NCBI RefSeq assembly: GCF_901709675.1
Contig: NC_051094.1
Coordinates: 14,323,501-14,387,500, forward strand
Source: Syngnathus acus
Lineage: Eukaryota > Chordata > Actinopteri > Syngnathiformes > Syngnathidae
Reading direction: 5' to 3'
Length of the DNA stretch: 64,000 bases
Of the stretch, positions 30,273 through 40,345 are shown one piece after another (position 1 is the first letter of the stretch; each line of letters starts with the position of its first letter). Under the pieces are notes generated by a model. That model worked only from the letters and a program-made list of their open reading frames with translations, was not told the origin of the DNA and did no database searches. The position numbers were made by a program, and so were the translations under genes.

Positions 30273-31062
30273 TTTCACACTGCAATCACAACACTTGTTC
30301 AATGATGTTTGGCTAATAAAAGTGTCTCTAGGGCAGCAGCGAGCGACCCATTTGTTAAAGTAATGGAATATAGGTTATCCCGTATTTTTGCAATAGTATT
30401 TTGTGTTGTGCTAGATCAGAGGCGCCAAACTCATTTCACATTGTGGGCCACACACGACCTCGGTAGACTTTTGCTTTCCCGCCTTTTCTGGACAGTACAA
30501 AACTTTGTTACCTGGAGAGTGGGCGTTGTTGTTTCATCAGATGTAGTACCACGTGTACTGACCGCCATTGAACAACCCAAAATCTTGCCAATAACGAACC
30601 AACTGTAATTCCGCATCTTTGTTTGTTCATCGACGGACATCTCAAACAACACGCAACGGATGTCAACTTCAACTTGTTTTGTTTACAACGTGAACTTAAA
30701 CTAACCCAATACACAAAACGACACATCGGACTTGTTTTAGGAAACGTGCTTACGCGTTACCATCTGGTGGCATTGAGATTTAAAATCGGGAGCATGCCTG
30801 CCTGCAACCATCGCTGCTAATCCTCGACTTTGAGTTTTTCCCACAGTACAGTATTACTCTTGGTACAGGCAAGAACCAGCACGTGATGATGGCTAATTTG
30901 AGATCGAACATTCGTCGAGGATAATCAAGTTAGATATCATAAAGTTAGCACTGTTCGTAAGTATCATGCTAATAAAAGCGGCCCGCACTTCTGTACTGCA
31001 ACCAAGCAGTACAACAAATAACGCTGCAAACATGATAACTTAGGTCCATTGTCGTAACTTAC

Positions 31063-31145
31063 CTCTTTCGTCGTTGCGGTCGTCGTGTAACTGATGTTAC
31101 TGATTCACCACATAAGTTGCGTGTTTCTCTGATGCAGCCGAATGG
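31063..31145 (-). promoter_or_regulatory. ZNF-A TATA promoter and non-coding exon 1
   Basis: On the minus strand GGTATAAAAAC (TATA at 31171-31176) is followed about 30 nt later by a likely transcript start, and the non-coding exon ends GACGAAAGAG at 31063 with donor GTAAGT. The matching acceptor (TTGTGATTGCAG) lies 7 nt before the ATG at 30272. Just upstream of the TATA are a CRE-like TGACATCATC and CAGGAAGTAAAG (ETS-like). The same arrangement occurs at 39599 (TATA 39707-39712), 44521 (44620-44625), 55002 (55110-55115) and 61315 (61423-61428). Confidence 0.6.
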
Positions 31146-31355
31146 AAGGCGACACGCTTCCGTTTGAGTTTTTATACCAAGCGCCGTTTTGTTGTCGTCC
31201 CTTTACTTCCTGTTACGTAGCGATGATGTCATTTGAGTGTGGTCCCGGGCGCCCTCTAGCGAAAGACCGTGGGACTTTTAATGTTGTTGCCCAGCAAACA
31301 AACCAAGGTGGCATGCAAAAACCTTTCAGCCGCTTATGCGTCATTGGTGCCAGAT

Positions 31356-31542
31356 TCAAGAATTTTTATTAGCCAAGTTTGAGCATGCCAAACAAGGAAT
31401 TTGACTTCGGTACATGTCAGCCTCTGTTCAACATTTAACAACACACAGGACAATTGCGAAAATTGACAAATATTCTCCAACATCCCCTGATCTTAAATTC
31501 CCAGGAGGGCAAGGAAAACTCAAAACTAATTTTAGGGGAAAT
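31356..31542 (-). repeat. 275-nt interspersed repeat, truncated copy in unit 2
   Basis: Same repeat as at 39892, 50368, 55417 and 61737. On the minus strand it ends near TTCTTGAATCT after an AATAAAAATT stretch. Here the distal part is deleted: GGGGAAATG at 31541 runs straight into CCTTCATGGTC. Contains a phrase (CTCAAGGTTTCTCATTTCCC in complete copies) that resembles 3' ends of teleost L2/Maui-type LINEs. Confidence 0.5.
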
Positions 31543-32418
31543 GCCTTCATGGTCAAAATTAGGTCTGGTATTTGTATATGTGATGTTTGATAATTTTGAG
31601 GTTAATGTCGTGGTATCAAATGAACTAATAATATGCTGCTGTTTATGATACTTACCTTACCTGTGTCAAAAAATGTTGGGAATTACTCATCTCCTGGATC
31701 TCCATTTCTTAAGCCTTAAGAATACACATAATGCGTGTCGTCATTCGTCATCGTTTAATATCATACCACATAATTCCATATGATTCAATACTTCACATGA
31801 TTCCACATTCATATTTTGTCATTCAGAATTTCTACACAAATTGCGGAATTGTCATTCCGTATAATTCACTCATTTTATTTAATGATTCCATGGCATTCTA
31901 CATGCTTTCGTATTTTGTCATTCAGCATTTCTACACAAATTGCTTCATGTATTTTTACTGCAAAATGATGGGAATTGGCCTCACTTTTGGAGATGAGTTT
32001 AAATCATTGTGCAGCTCAGATATGCCGTGTCAGGCCGCTTTTTGATTGGTTAGCTTTTTCCGGTGCAGAACGCAGGGCTGAATCGCCACACAAGCGCAAG
32101 AAGAAAAAAAAAAAAATGTCTTGCTTGCTTCTTATTGTTCTTCCTAACAAGTCTTGACAAATATGTGGGCATAATCCTAAACATGATCATGAAATGCTGA
32201 ACAAAACTAAACCCAGTGTTTACACAGATAAAAACTAAGCAACTTGCCTCGAATATGAATTTAATGTATTTACTGTTAAAAACCACAACCAAAACAAAAA
32301 TTAACACCATGTATAATAAACACTACAAAGATATCCAGAAGCCAGTTAACAATATCATCATCGATGCAAAAACTCATGAAGTCTGCTCAAATAGAAGGTG
32401 AAACCTTCACGGATCATC

Positions 32419-32497
32419 AGAATAGAATAGAATAGATCTTTATTGTCATTGTCACACATGTACAACGAAATTTAAAAAGTGCCATCATCGCTCAACT
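32419..32497 (-). mobile_element. Short retroelement 3' tail insertion in unit 2
   Basis: (AGAAT)n followed by GATCTTTATTGTCATTGTCAC and GTACAACGAAATTT is found only in this unit; the others read GGATCATTGATCATCTCCCC without it. Such 'ctttattgtcattg...acaacgaaat' sequences are the 3' ends of teleost LINEs, so this is probably a severely 5'-truncated insertion of under 80 nt. Confidence 0.55.
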
Positions 32498-32559
32498 CCC
32501 CAACACACTCGGAATTCTCAATGGAGACTCTTTGGCAAGTGATTGAGCAGGCAACAGAG

Positions 32560-34090
32560 TTAGGTGTGGGCTACTGTGTGCTTGATTAAGCTTCTCTTGT
32601 GAGAGAATGTTTGGCCACAAACTGAGCATGAAAAAGGTTTGTCGTCAGTGTGGATTCTTGTGTGACTTTTTAAGCTCTGCTTGTGACAGAATTTCTGGCC
32701 ACAAATTGAGCATGAAAAAGGTTTCTCACCAGTGTGGATTCTTGTGTGCGTTTTTAAGACGTTCTTATAAGAGAATCTTTGGCGACAGACTGAGCATGAA
32801 AAAGGTTTCTCACCAGTGTGACTTCTTGTATGAGTTTTCAAGTATCCCTTAGAAGAGAATTTTCGGCCACAAACTGAGCATGAAAAAGGTTTCTCACCAG
32901 TGTGGATTCTTGTGTGCGTTTTTAAGACGTTCTTATAAGAGAATCTTTGGCCACAAACTGAGCATGAAAAAGGTTTCTCGCCAGTGTGGACTCTTGTATG
33001 AGTTTTCAAGTGTCCCTTCTGAGAGAATGTTTGGCCACAAACTGAGCAGGAAAAAGGTTTCTCGCCACTGTGACTTCTTGTATGAGTTTTCAAGTGTCCC
33101 TTAGAAGAGAATGTTCGGCCACAAACTGAGCATGAAAAAGGTTTCTCACCAGTGTGGATTCTTGTGTGCGTTTTTAAGACGTTCTTATAAGAGAATCTTT
33201 GGCCACAAACTGAGCATGAAAAAGGTTTCTCGCCAGTGTGGACTCTTGTATGAGTTTTCAAGTTTCCCTTCTGAGAGAATGTTTGGCCACAAACTGAGCA
33301 GGAAAAAGGTTTCTCGCCAGTGTGCATTTTCATGTGTTGTTTCAAAACACTGTTATTAGCACAACATTTCCCACACTGAGAACATTGCCTGTGTTTGTTT
33401 TGAGACTCAGCAGCAGCAGCAGCAGCAGGAACATGTGACGACACGTCATCACTATCTGATGGTGGAGCTGCTTGTGATCCTCCACAGTGGTCTCCATCAC
33501 CTTCTCTGGTCATTGTTTGACTTGAGCTGCAGCTTGGAGGCTCCGCCCCTTTGCTCACCTCCTGTTGACCCTCATCAAAACTCTTCACAGCAACACCAGT
33601 CAATGGCATCTTGCAGGTATCCTCCTCCTCCTCCTCCTCTTTAATGTTGCAGGACTCCTCTCCCTCCTCTTTACTACAAGGCCGCTCCGGCTCTTTCTCC
33701 TCTTTTATGGTGCAAAGAAACTTCTGCTCCATTTGTTCATTGAAGTGATGGACCTCTTTGCCCACATCTTCCTCTTTAATGCAAGTGCGCTCCGGCTGCT
33801 TCGGACAAATAGCTTCACTGATGTCTGCAAAACAAGACAAACACATATGAAAGTTACAGTTGAAGAGAAACTGGTCAAACCTATACTAGGACATTTTTAA
33901 TCTGCCCATCACACATGATTTTGATCGAATTCTACTAAACATAAATACTGGAAGAGGATTCATAACAGAAACTAGACTTGTACTAACCTGCTCTGCGTAA
34001 CACAACATAAGGCTGCAGCCAAAGATGTTCCAGTTGTCGACGACTACGGTCCTTTTCCTTCACGTACTTTGCTGAAGTCCTTGCAGACAT
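32560..34090 (-). CDS. C2H2 zinc-finger protein ZNF-B (10 fingers)
   Basis: Coding exons 33988-34090 and 32560-33824, 455 residues. Start and first exon as in ZNF-A ([13 protein letters not shown]...). The acidic region has a longer Glu run than ZNF-A (KEEEEEEDT) and six alanines (ZNF-A has three) before [11 protein letters not shown]. Ten fingers follow. Fingers 2-4, 5-7 and 8-9 repeat a pattern of QKG(N/H)-, YKNV- and SKG(H/Y)-type helices, so the array grew by copying blocks of two to three fingers (about 252 nt per three fingers). Finger 8 has CSVCRQRF, with Arg for the usual Gly after the second Cys. The reading frame is intact. The first intron carries the 4.7-kb Ginger-like element. 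Confidence 0.88.
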
Positions 34091-34300
34091 TTTCACACTG
34101 CAATCACAACACTTGTTCAATGATGTTTGGCTAACAAAAGTGTATCTAGGGCAGCGGCGAGCGACCCATTTGTTAAAGTAATGGAATGTAGGTTATCCCG
34201 TATTTTTGCAATAGTATTTTGTGTTGTGCTAGATCAGAGGCGCCAAACTCATTTCACATTGTGGGCCACACATGGCCTCGGTCGACTTTTGCTTTCCCGC

Positions 34301-35020
34301 TGTTGTGCTTGATTTGGTTCCCCCGTGAGATCTTGTTCCCCCTGCCGCGGGAGCGCGCACGCCTTATTTGGAAAGCGAAAAACCGATGTCGTACGGCGTC
34401 AGCACTATGTCGTTTTCAATAAAAACATGAAGAACTCACGTTTGCGTCAGTCAATTTTAATTTTTATAAAGGATTATTCTCATTTGATGTCTTTAAATTC
34501 ATCCGCGTTCTGCCATTGAAGCGGGGTGCATTCAAAGACCAGCCGTACAGACGGAACACTCATTCACTTCACCAAAACGCAACAATATAATTACGTGAGC
34601 TCTTTGCATAAACCTCGATGCAAAGAAACTCCTCTTTTTGGGTACAGGCTACAAGGAGTATATATTACAAAGGAGACTTTATACTTAATTGTGATCATCA
34701 TTCATCCATCCATCCATTTTATTACTCAGGTATTTTCAAAGCAAATTAATATTGTTGCATCTATTAATTTTCTTTAAAATGACAGCGCAATATAATTAAA
34801 AGCTGACACTATAGCAATGTCAAACGTGTTCATTTAAGAAAAAGCCACACACGTTTTGTGATCAAATCTTTCATAACGAGAATGATTCGAGTGAACTGAT
34901 TTGAATGAATAATTGAGAAGAGATTTCAGTTCTGAAGGCTCCTTTTGTCCCAAGCAAAGTGACAGATGGTGGGGAGGGGGGATAAAAATTGTAACAGGAA
35001 CTCTATAAAAAATGTCAAGC
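34301..35020 (+). repeat. Left long terminal inverted repeat of the Ginger-like element
   Basis: Matches 38317-39023 in inverted orientation with only scattered differences over about 0.7 kb, including the CATCCATCCATCC tract and the TGGGGAGGGGGGATA block. The high identity of the two arms indicates a recent insertion. Short frames in it occur in mirror image in the other arm and are not genes. Confidence 0.85.
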
Positions 35021-35750
35021 CGTGAGAATTTGTGCCCCCCTCCCATTTTGAGAACGGTGAGTCCTGGACATCGACTGGCTTTTTTTCTATCTTCCTGGGG
35101 GTCTGTTCAGGTTGTGTGGCAAATTTCAACAGGTTCCCTCATTCCTAGGCCAAATTACAGGGGGGAACAAATCCTCACAGCTGCCCCGTGAGGATATGTT
35201 CCCCCCCCTTATTTTGAGAACGGTGAGTGCTGGACTGCAGCTGTTTTTTTTCTGTCTTCCTGGGGGTCTGTTCAGGTTGTGTGGAAAATTTGAACAGGTT
35301 CCCTCATTCCTAGGCCAAATTACAGGGGGGGGGAACAAATCCTCACGGGTGCCCTGTGAGAATATGTTCCCCCCCCTTATTTTGAGAACGGTGAGTGCTG
35401 GACTCCAGCTGCTTTTTTTCTGTCTTCCTGGGGGTCCTTTCAGGTTGTGTGGAAAATTTGAACAGGTTCCCTCATTCCTAGGCCAAATTACAGGGGGGGA
35501 ACAAATCCTCACAGCTGCCCCGTGAGGATATGTTCCCCCCCCTTATTTTGAGAACGGTGAGTGCTGGACTCCAGCTGTTTTTTTTCTGTCTTCCTGGGGG
35601 TCCTTTCAGGTTGTGTGCCAAATTTGAACAGGTTCCCTCATTCCTAGGCCAAATTACAGGGGGGGAACAAATCCTCACGGGTGCCCTGTGAGAATATGTT
35701 CCCCCCCCCTTATTTTGAAAACGGTGAGTGCTGGACTCCAGCTGTTTTTT
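35021..35750 (+). repeat. 166-bp minisatellite (four full copies plus a partial) inside the left arm
   Basis: Repeat starts at 35021, 35187, 35355, 35521 and 35687 (spacing 166-168). Each unit carries TTATTTTGAGAACGGTGAGT, GTCTTCCTGGGGGTC, ATTCCTAGGCCAAATTACAG and a hairpin of TCCTCAC...GTGAGGA type around GCTGCCC. One further fragment is at about 36994-37077 and about 1.5 copies lie in inverted orientation at 38087-38316. Open frames across it are periodic artefacts. Confidence 0.85.
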
Positions 35751-35887
35751 TTTTCTGATGATTTGTGCAGTGATACCGTTATTACTGCACTTTATCAATT
35801 TCTTTGGCCTTATTTTGGTCAAACAACTTTGTTTCTTAATCATATAACAGACATCAAAAATTATAACTTTATTAAGAAAAAAAAATA

Positions 35888-36736
35888 CCGTTTTTTTCCG
35901 TGTACAATACGCAAAATTTAACTAATTTATTGTCCTAAAATCTGGGGTGCGCATTATACATGGTTACAAATTAAAAAAAAAATTATTTTTTTTTTTTTTT
36001 AAGAAAATCATGGTACAACAAAACCAACAACAGGACTGACCGACAAAGACGTGGAACAAAAAGACAGGGTGACATTACCAAAGACAGGAACAGAAACCAA
36101 ACAGACATCATGACAGTAACACATGCAATGATCCGACGGAGAGCGAGGGGCAGACAGGACTAAAATACAAAACACGTTACAAGAACAATAGTGTGTTTGT
36201 ACTGTGCTCTGGTCATTTCGTCAAAGAAGGGATAATAGTCCTCTTCTCTTCTTGACTGACAATGAATGTGATAGTTTAATACAATCAGCAAATAACAAAA
36301 TGCGTATTACAGGTAATATTTTATTTCACAACACTTTGCCTTGTTCCTTTCGTCTCTGCTGTTCACTTCAAACACGCTCCATACGAACGCAATGCTCTCG
36401 TATCAGACGCTTGCTCGATCACCTGCTCGTTTGCTGTCACAATGTACCCTACACAAATCCGAAACATTTGTTGCGGCTCCGAGTCACGACGAGGGGCAAG
36501 TTTTGGTTTCCAAGGGTGTTTTTATTCCTCTTCAACGTCTCTCCCATACAGAGCCGCCTTTTTCACATGTCCGCACGTCACTTTCCTCTCTTTTCATCTG
36601 ATCGCGGTGGTGCCTTTACGGGCAGTCGGAGAAATCAACAGCAACAAAAAAAAATACATCCAGCCTAGTTAAGACCATACCAAAGACTATAAAAATGGGA
36701 CCCATTGCCTCCCTGCGTGTGTGACGATCATTGGGA

Positions 36737-36770
<34 letters not shown>

Positions 36771-36871
36771 GGTGCGTATTATACATGGGTACAGGCTTTT
36801 TTCCAGAATCAACATGCCATTTTTAGGGTGCGTATTATACATGGGGGCGCATTATACACGAAAAAAAACGG
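35888..36871. mobile_element. Nested TA-flanked non-autonomous DNA element
   Basis: Begins CCGTTTTTTTCCGTGTA and ends with the near reverse complement TACACGAAAAAAAACGG, flanked by TA on both sides (35886-35887, 36872-36873), the target duplication of Tc1/mariner/pogo elements. Subterminal copies of GGGTGCGTATTATACATGG and its complement strengthen the arms. The interior (35990-36660) has no recognisable protein. It interrupts the minisatellite of the Ginger-like element. Confidence 0.65.
36671..36767 (+). mobile_element. Internally deleted SINE with A28 tail
   Basis: CATACCAAAGACTATAAAAATGG and GACCCATTGCCTCCCTG match the SINE in the ZNF-C intron (complement of 43140-43446). The fragment then jumps to CGTGTGTGACGATCATTGGG, the other end of that SINE, skipping roughly 200 nt, and ends in 28 A (36740-36767). 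It lies within the nested TA-flanked element. Confidence 0.7.
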
Positions 36872-37303
36872 TAAATTATTTTTTTTAAATAATAATAAAA
36901 TAAAATGAAAAAATACAAATTTTAATAAAAAAAAGCAAGATGGTTTTTAAGCAAGCTTCAAATATTTAGCATTTAATTTCTGTACATGTTATTTGAACAG
37001 GTTCCCTCATTCCTAGGCCAAATTACAGGGGGGGAACAAATCCTCACAGCTGCCCTGTGAGAATATGTTCCCCCCATTTAAAACGGTGTATATGTAAATA
37101 AATGATTTGTGCACTGATAACTATACAATATTGGATGTTAAATAAATAAATAAACAAATAGATAATGTTTTCTTTCCTTTGTTGGTCAAACAATATTGTC
37201 TTGAATTCAAACTTGTCACCAAAGCACCCATTTTACCCCACCTTGTAAGTGCGCACTTCGCGTCATTTCGCCATTGTTTTCTGACAACAATACGCTGCCG
37301 CAC

Positions 37304-38083
37304 AATGGACCCAACTATTTACCAACAAATTATTGCCTACAAAACAAAACAAGAATACCCAAATGGTATTACGAAGAAGGAGACGTACGTATTGAGAAGA
37401 AAAGCTTATTTTTACGACGTTGAGGGTACGATACACATCGTACATAAATCAAGCAAATTAGATCCAGAGACGCACCAAAAATTCACATTGCAGAACCTGC
37501 TAATTACTACACTAACGTCAGAAACTTACGTTTTAGAGTAATTACTCTATAAGACAAATAATTGACTTGCAAAATGTTGGAAGCAATATATATAACACCT
37601 CACTATGAAGGAAATTGTTGAATTTGTTGAGTGCAACTCAAGCTGTTTTTTATTTCAAGTAACTATTTGTGGATCTATCGAGTAAATATTTGATAAATTA
37701 TCAAACTAAAGTAACATATTTGGTTGTAGACCCATTGAGTGAACATTTGATATATTATGAAACTAACGTTTTTTTTTTTGTCCAAGTAGCAAATTTCCAA
37801 TTAGGTGTATTGAGTGAGCACTTAATGAATTACCACAAGTATGGTGCTAATTCAACGTTTTATTTTTACTTCTACTCAGGAGGGGAGCTGTATTATTGCC
37901 GCCAAAAAGGCACAGACCAGGCAGTCCCAGTGAAGGTTGTCTGTGGTGCTGAAGAGGCAAAAGAAATTTTTAAGAGTTTTCATGCCAGCCCGGCAGGGGC
38001 ACACACCGGGCAAAATAAAACAAGACACAGCATCTCTCTGAGATATTACTGGCCAGCGATGTCTGTTGTAATTAATGAAGTCC
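37304..38083 (+). pseudogene. Truncated Ginger/GIN integrase-type N-terminal exons
   Basis: Exon 1 starts at ATG 37304 (MDPTIYQQIIAYKTKQEYPN...LRRKAYFYDVE) and can splice from a donor at about 37424/37425 (GAGG/GTACG) to 37880 (acceptor CTACTCAG), continuing GGELYYCRQKGTDQ. Next comes a zinc-binding integrase motif: H in FKSFHASPAG, second H in AHTGQNKT, then LRYYWPAM. This is the HHCC (H2C2) region of gypsy-like integrases as in GIN1/KRBA2 (from memory). The expected C-x2-C pair and the whole DDE core are missing because the minisatellite resumes at about 38084. The element therefore kept only the first third of its transposase; the splice model is inferred. Confidence 0.6.
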
Positions 38084-38316
38084 AGCACTCACCGTTCTCA
38101 AAATAAGGGGGGGGGGGGGACATATCCTCACCGGGCAGCTGTGAGGATGTTCCCTCCCTGTAATTTGGCCTAGGAATGAGGGAACCTGTTCAAATTTTCC
38201 ACACAGCCTGAACAGACCCCCAGGAAGACAGAAAAAAAACATCTGGAGTCCAGCACTCACCGTTCTCAAAATAAAGGGGGGGGGGGCGGAAGGACATATC
38301 CTCACTGCTTGACATT

Positions 38317-39023
38317 TTTTATAGAGTTCTTGTTACAATTTCTATCCCCCCTCCCCACCATCTGTCACTTTGCTTGGAACAAAAGGAGCCTTCAGAACTG
38401 AAATTTCTTCTCAATTATTCATTCAAATCAATTCACTCAAATCATTCTCGTTATGAAAGATTTGATCACAAAACGTGTGTGGCTTTTTCTTAAATGAACA
38501 CCTTTGACATTGCTATAGTGTCAGCTTTTAATTATATTGCGCTGTCATTTTAAAGCAAATTAATAAATGCAACTATTAATTTGCTTTGAAAATACCTGAG
38601 TAATAAAATGGATGGATGGATGGATGATGATCACAATTAAGTATAAAGTCTCCTTTGTAATATATACTCCTTGTAGCCTGTACCCAAAAAGAGGAGTTTC
38701 TTTGCATCGAGGTTTATGCAAAGAGCTCACGTAATTATATTGTTGCGTTTTGGTGAAGTGAATGAGTTTCCGTCTGTACGACTGGTCTTTGAATGCACCC
38801 CGCTTCAATGGCAGAACGCGGATGAATTTAAAGACATCAAATGAGAATAATCCTTTATAAAAATTAAAATTGACTGACGCAAACGTGAGTTCTTCATGTT
38901 TTTATTGAAAACGACATAGTGCTGACGCCGTACGACATCGGTTTTTCGCTTTCCAAATAAGGCGTGCGCGCTCCCGCGGCAGGGGGAACAAGATCTCACG
39001 GGGGAACCAAATCAAGCACAACA
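38317..39023 (-). repeat. Right long terminal inverted repeat of the Ginger-like element
   Basis: Inverted copy of 34301-35020, ending CAAATCAAGCACAACA. Directly outside is CCGCCTTTTCCGGACAG, the uninterrupted continuation of the ZNF unit. Confidence 0.85.
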
Positions 39024-39598
39024 CCGCCTTTTCCGGACAGTACAAAACTTTGTTACCTGGAGAGTGGGCGTTGTTGTTTCATCAGATGTAGTACCACGTG
39101 TACTGACCGCCATTGAACAACCCAAAATCTTGCCAATAACGAACCAACTGTAATTCCGCATCTTTGTTTGTTCATCGACGGACATCTCAAACAACACGCA
39201 ACGGATGTCAACTTCAACTTGTTTACAACGTGAACTTAAACTAACCCAATACACAAAACGACACATCTGACCTGTTTTAGCAAACGTGCTTACGCGTTAC
39301 CATCTGGTGGCATTGAGATTTAAAATCGGAAGCATGCCTGCCTGCAAGCATCACTGCGAATCCTCCACTTTGAGTTTTTCCACAGTACAGTATTACTCTT
39401 GGTACAGGCAAGAACCAGCACGTGATGGCTCATTTGAGATCGAACATTCGTCGAGGATAATCAAGTTAGATATCATAAAGTTAGCACTGTTCGTAAGTAT
39501 CATGCTAATAAAAGCGACCCGCACTTCTGTACTGCAACCAAGCAGTACAACAAATAACGCTGCAAACATGATAACTTAGGTCCATTGTCGTAACTTAC

Positions 39599-39682
39599 CT
39601 CTTTCGTCGTTGCGGTCGTCGTGTAACTGATGTTACTGATTCACCACATAAGTTGCGTGTTTATCTGATGCAGCCGAATGGA
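39599..39682 (-). promoter_or_regulatory. ZNF-B TATA promoter and non-coding exon 1
   Basis: TATAAA on minus at 39707-39712; the non-coding exon ends at 39599 with GTAAGT. Because of the Ginger-like insertion the first intron spans 34098-39598 (about 5.5 kb) instead of about 0.8 kb. Confidence 0.6.
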
Positions 39683-39891
39683 AGGCGACACGCTTCCATT
39701 TGAGTTTTTATACCAAGCGCCGTTTTGTTGTCGTCCCTTTACTTCCTGTTACGTAGCGATGATGTCATTTGAGTGTGGTCCCGGGCGCCCTCTAGCGGAA
39801 GACCGTGGGACTTTTAATGTTGTTGCCCAGCAAACAAACCAAGGTGGCATGCAAAAACCTTTCAGCCGCTTATGCGTCATTGGTGCCAGAT

Positions 39892-40164
39892 TCAAGAATT
39901 TGTATTAGCCAAGCTTGAGCATGCCAAATAAGGAATTTGACTTCGGTACATCTCAGCCTCTGTTCAACATTTAACAACACACAGGACAATTGCGAAAACG
40001 GACAAATATTCTCCAACATCACCTGATCTTAAATTCCCAGGAGGGCAAGGAAAAACTCAAAACTAATTTTAGGGGAAATGAGAAACCTTGAGAAGAGACC
40101 ACAGATGGGAGAATCCCTCTTCCAGGATGACAAGGCTGCAATGGATGCAGAGAGGACACATAGT
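39892..40164 (-). repeat. 275-nt interspersed repeat, unit 3 copy
   Basis: Flanked by AGAT on both sides (39888-39891 and 40165-40168). Unit 1 has the same flanks with one AGAT and no repeat, consistent with a 4-bp target duplication or an AGAT-mediated deletion. Resembles the 3' end of an L2/CR1-type LINE on the minus strand. Confidence 0.55.
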
Positions 40165-40345
40165 AGATGAAGCCTTGAAGCTTTCCATCCACGTGCTGCA
40201 CAAAAAAGTAAAGCTTGTGAGGTTTCATACACACTGTTGGCCAAAGCCTTTATGGTCAAAACTAGGTTTGGTATTTGATCTGTTTGATTATTTTGAAGTT
40301 AATGCCGTGGTATCAAATGAACTAATGATATACTGCTGTTTATGA

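Larger units (their letters stand above)
34301..39023. mobile_element. Ginger-like DNA transposon, non-autonomous, in ZNF-B intron 1
   Basis: The ends are TGTTGTGCTTGATTTGG and its reverse complement, flanked on both sides by CCGC (34297-34300 and 39024-39027). The same locus in other units reads TTTCCCGCCTTTTCC with one CCGC, so this is a 4-bp target duplication. TGTNR ends and a 4-bp duplication are features of Ginger/GIN elements, DNA transposons with a gypsy-type integrase (known). Inverted repeats are about 0.7 kb (34301-35020 and 38317-39023) and continue inward as a 166-bp tandem repeat. Inside are integrase-like exons, one nested TA-flanked element, and no complete transposase. Confidence 0.8.

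Noticed and set aside
30309-30608. Frame MANKSVSRAAASDPF..., recurring upstream of every ZNF start codon
   Set aside because: It lies in the first intron, varies in length and frame between units, and has no domain; conservation comes from recent duplication.
32607-33359. Long plus-strand open frames opposite the ZNF exons (also at 41180-42553, 51696-51926, 56937-57248, 63150-63629)
   Set aside because: They are the antisense of the finger repeats, with the same 28-residue period ([11 protein letters not shown]). Length is explained by the repeat structure; no independent coding signal.
35112-35843. Open frames on both strands across 35112-35843
   Set aside because: Periodic translations of the 166-bp minisatellite.
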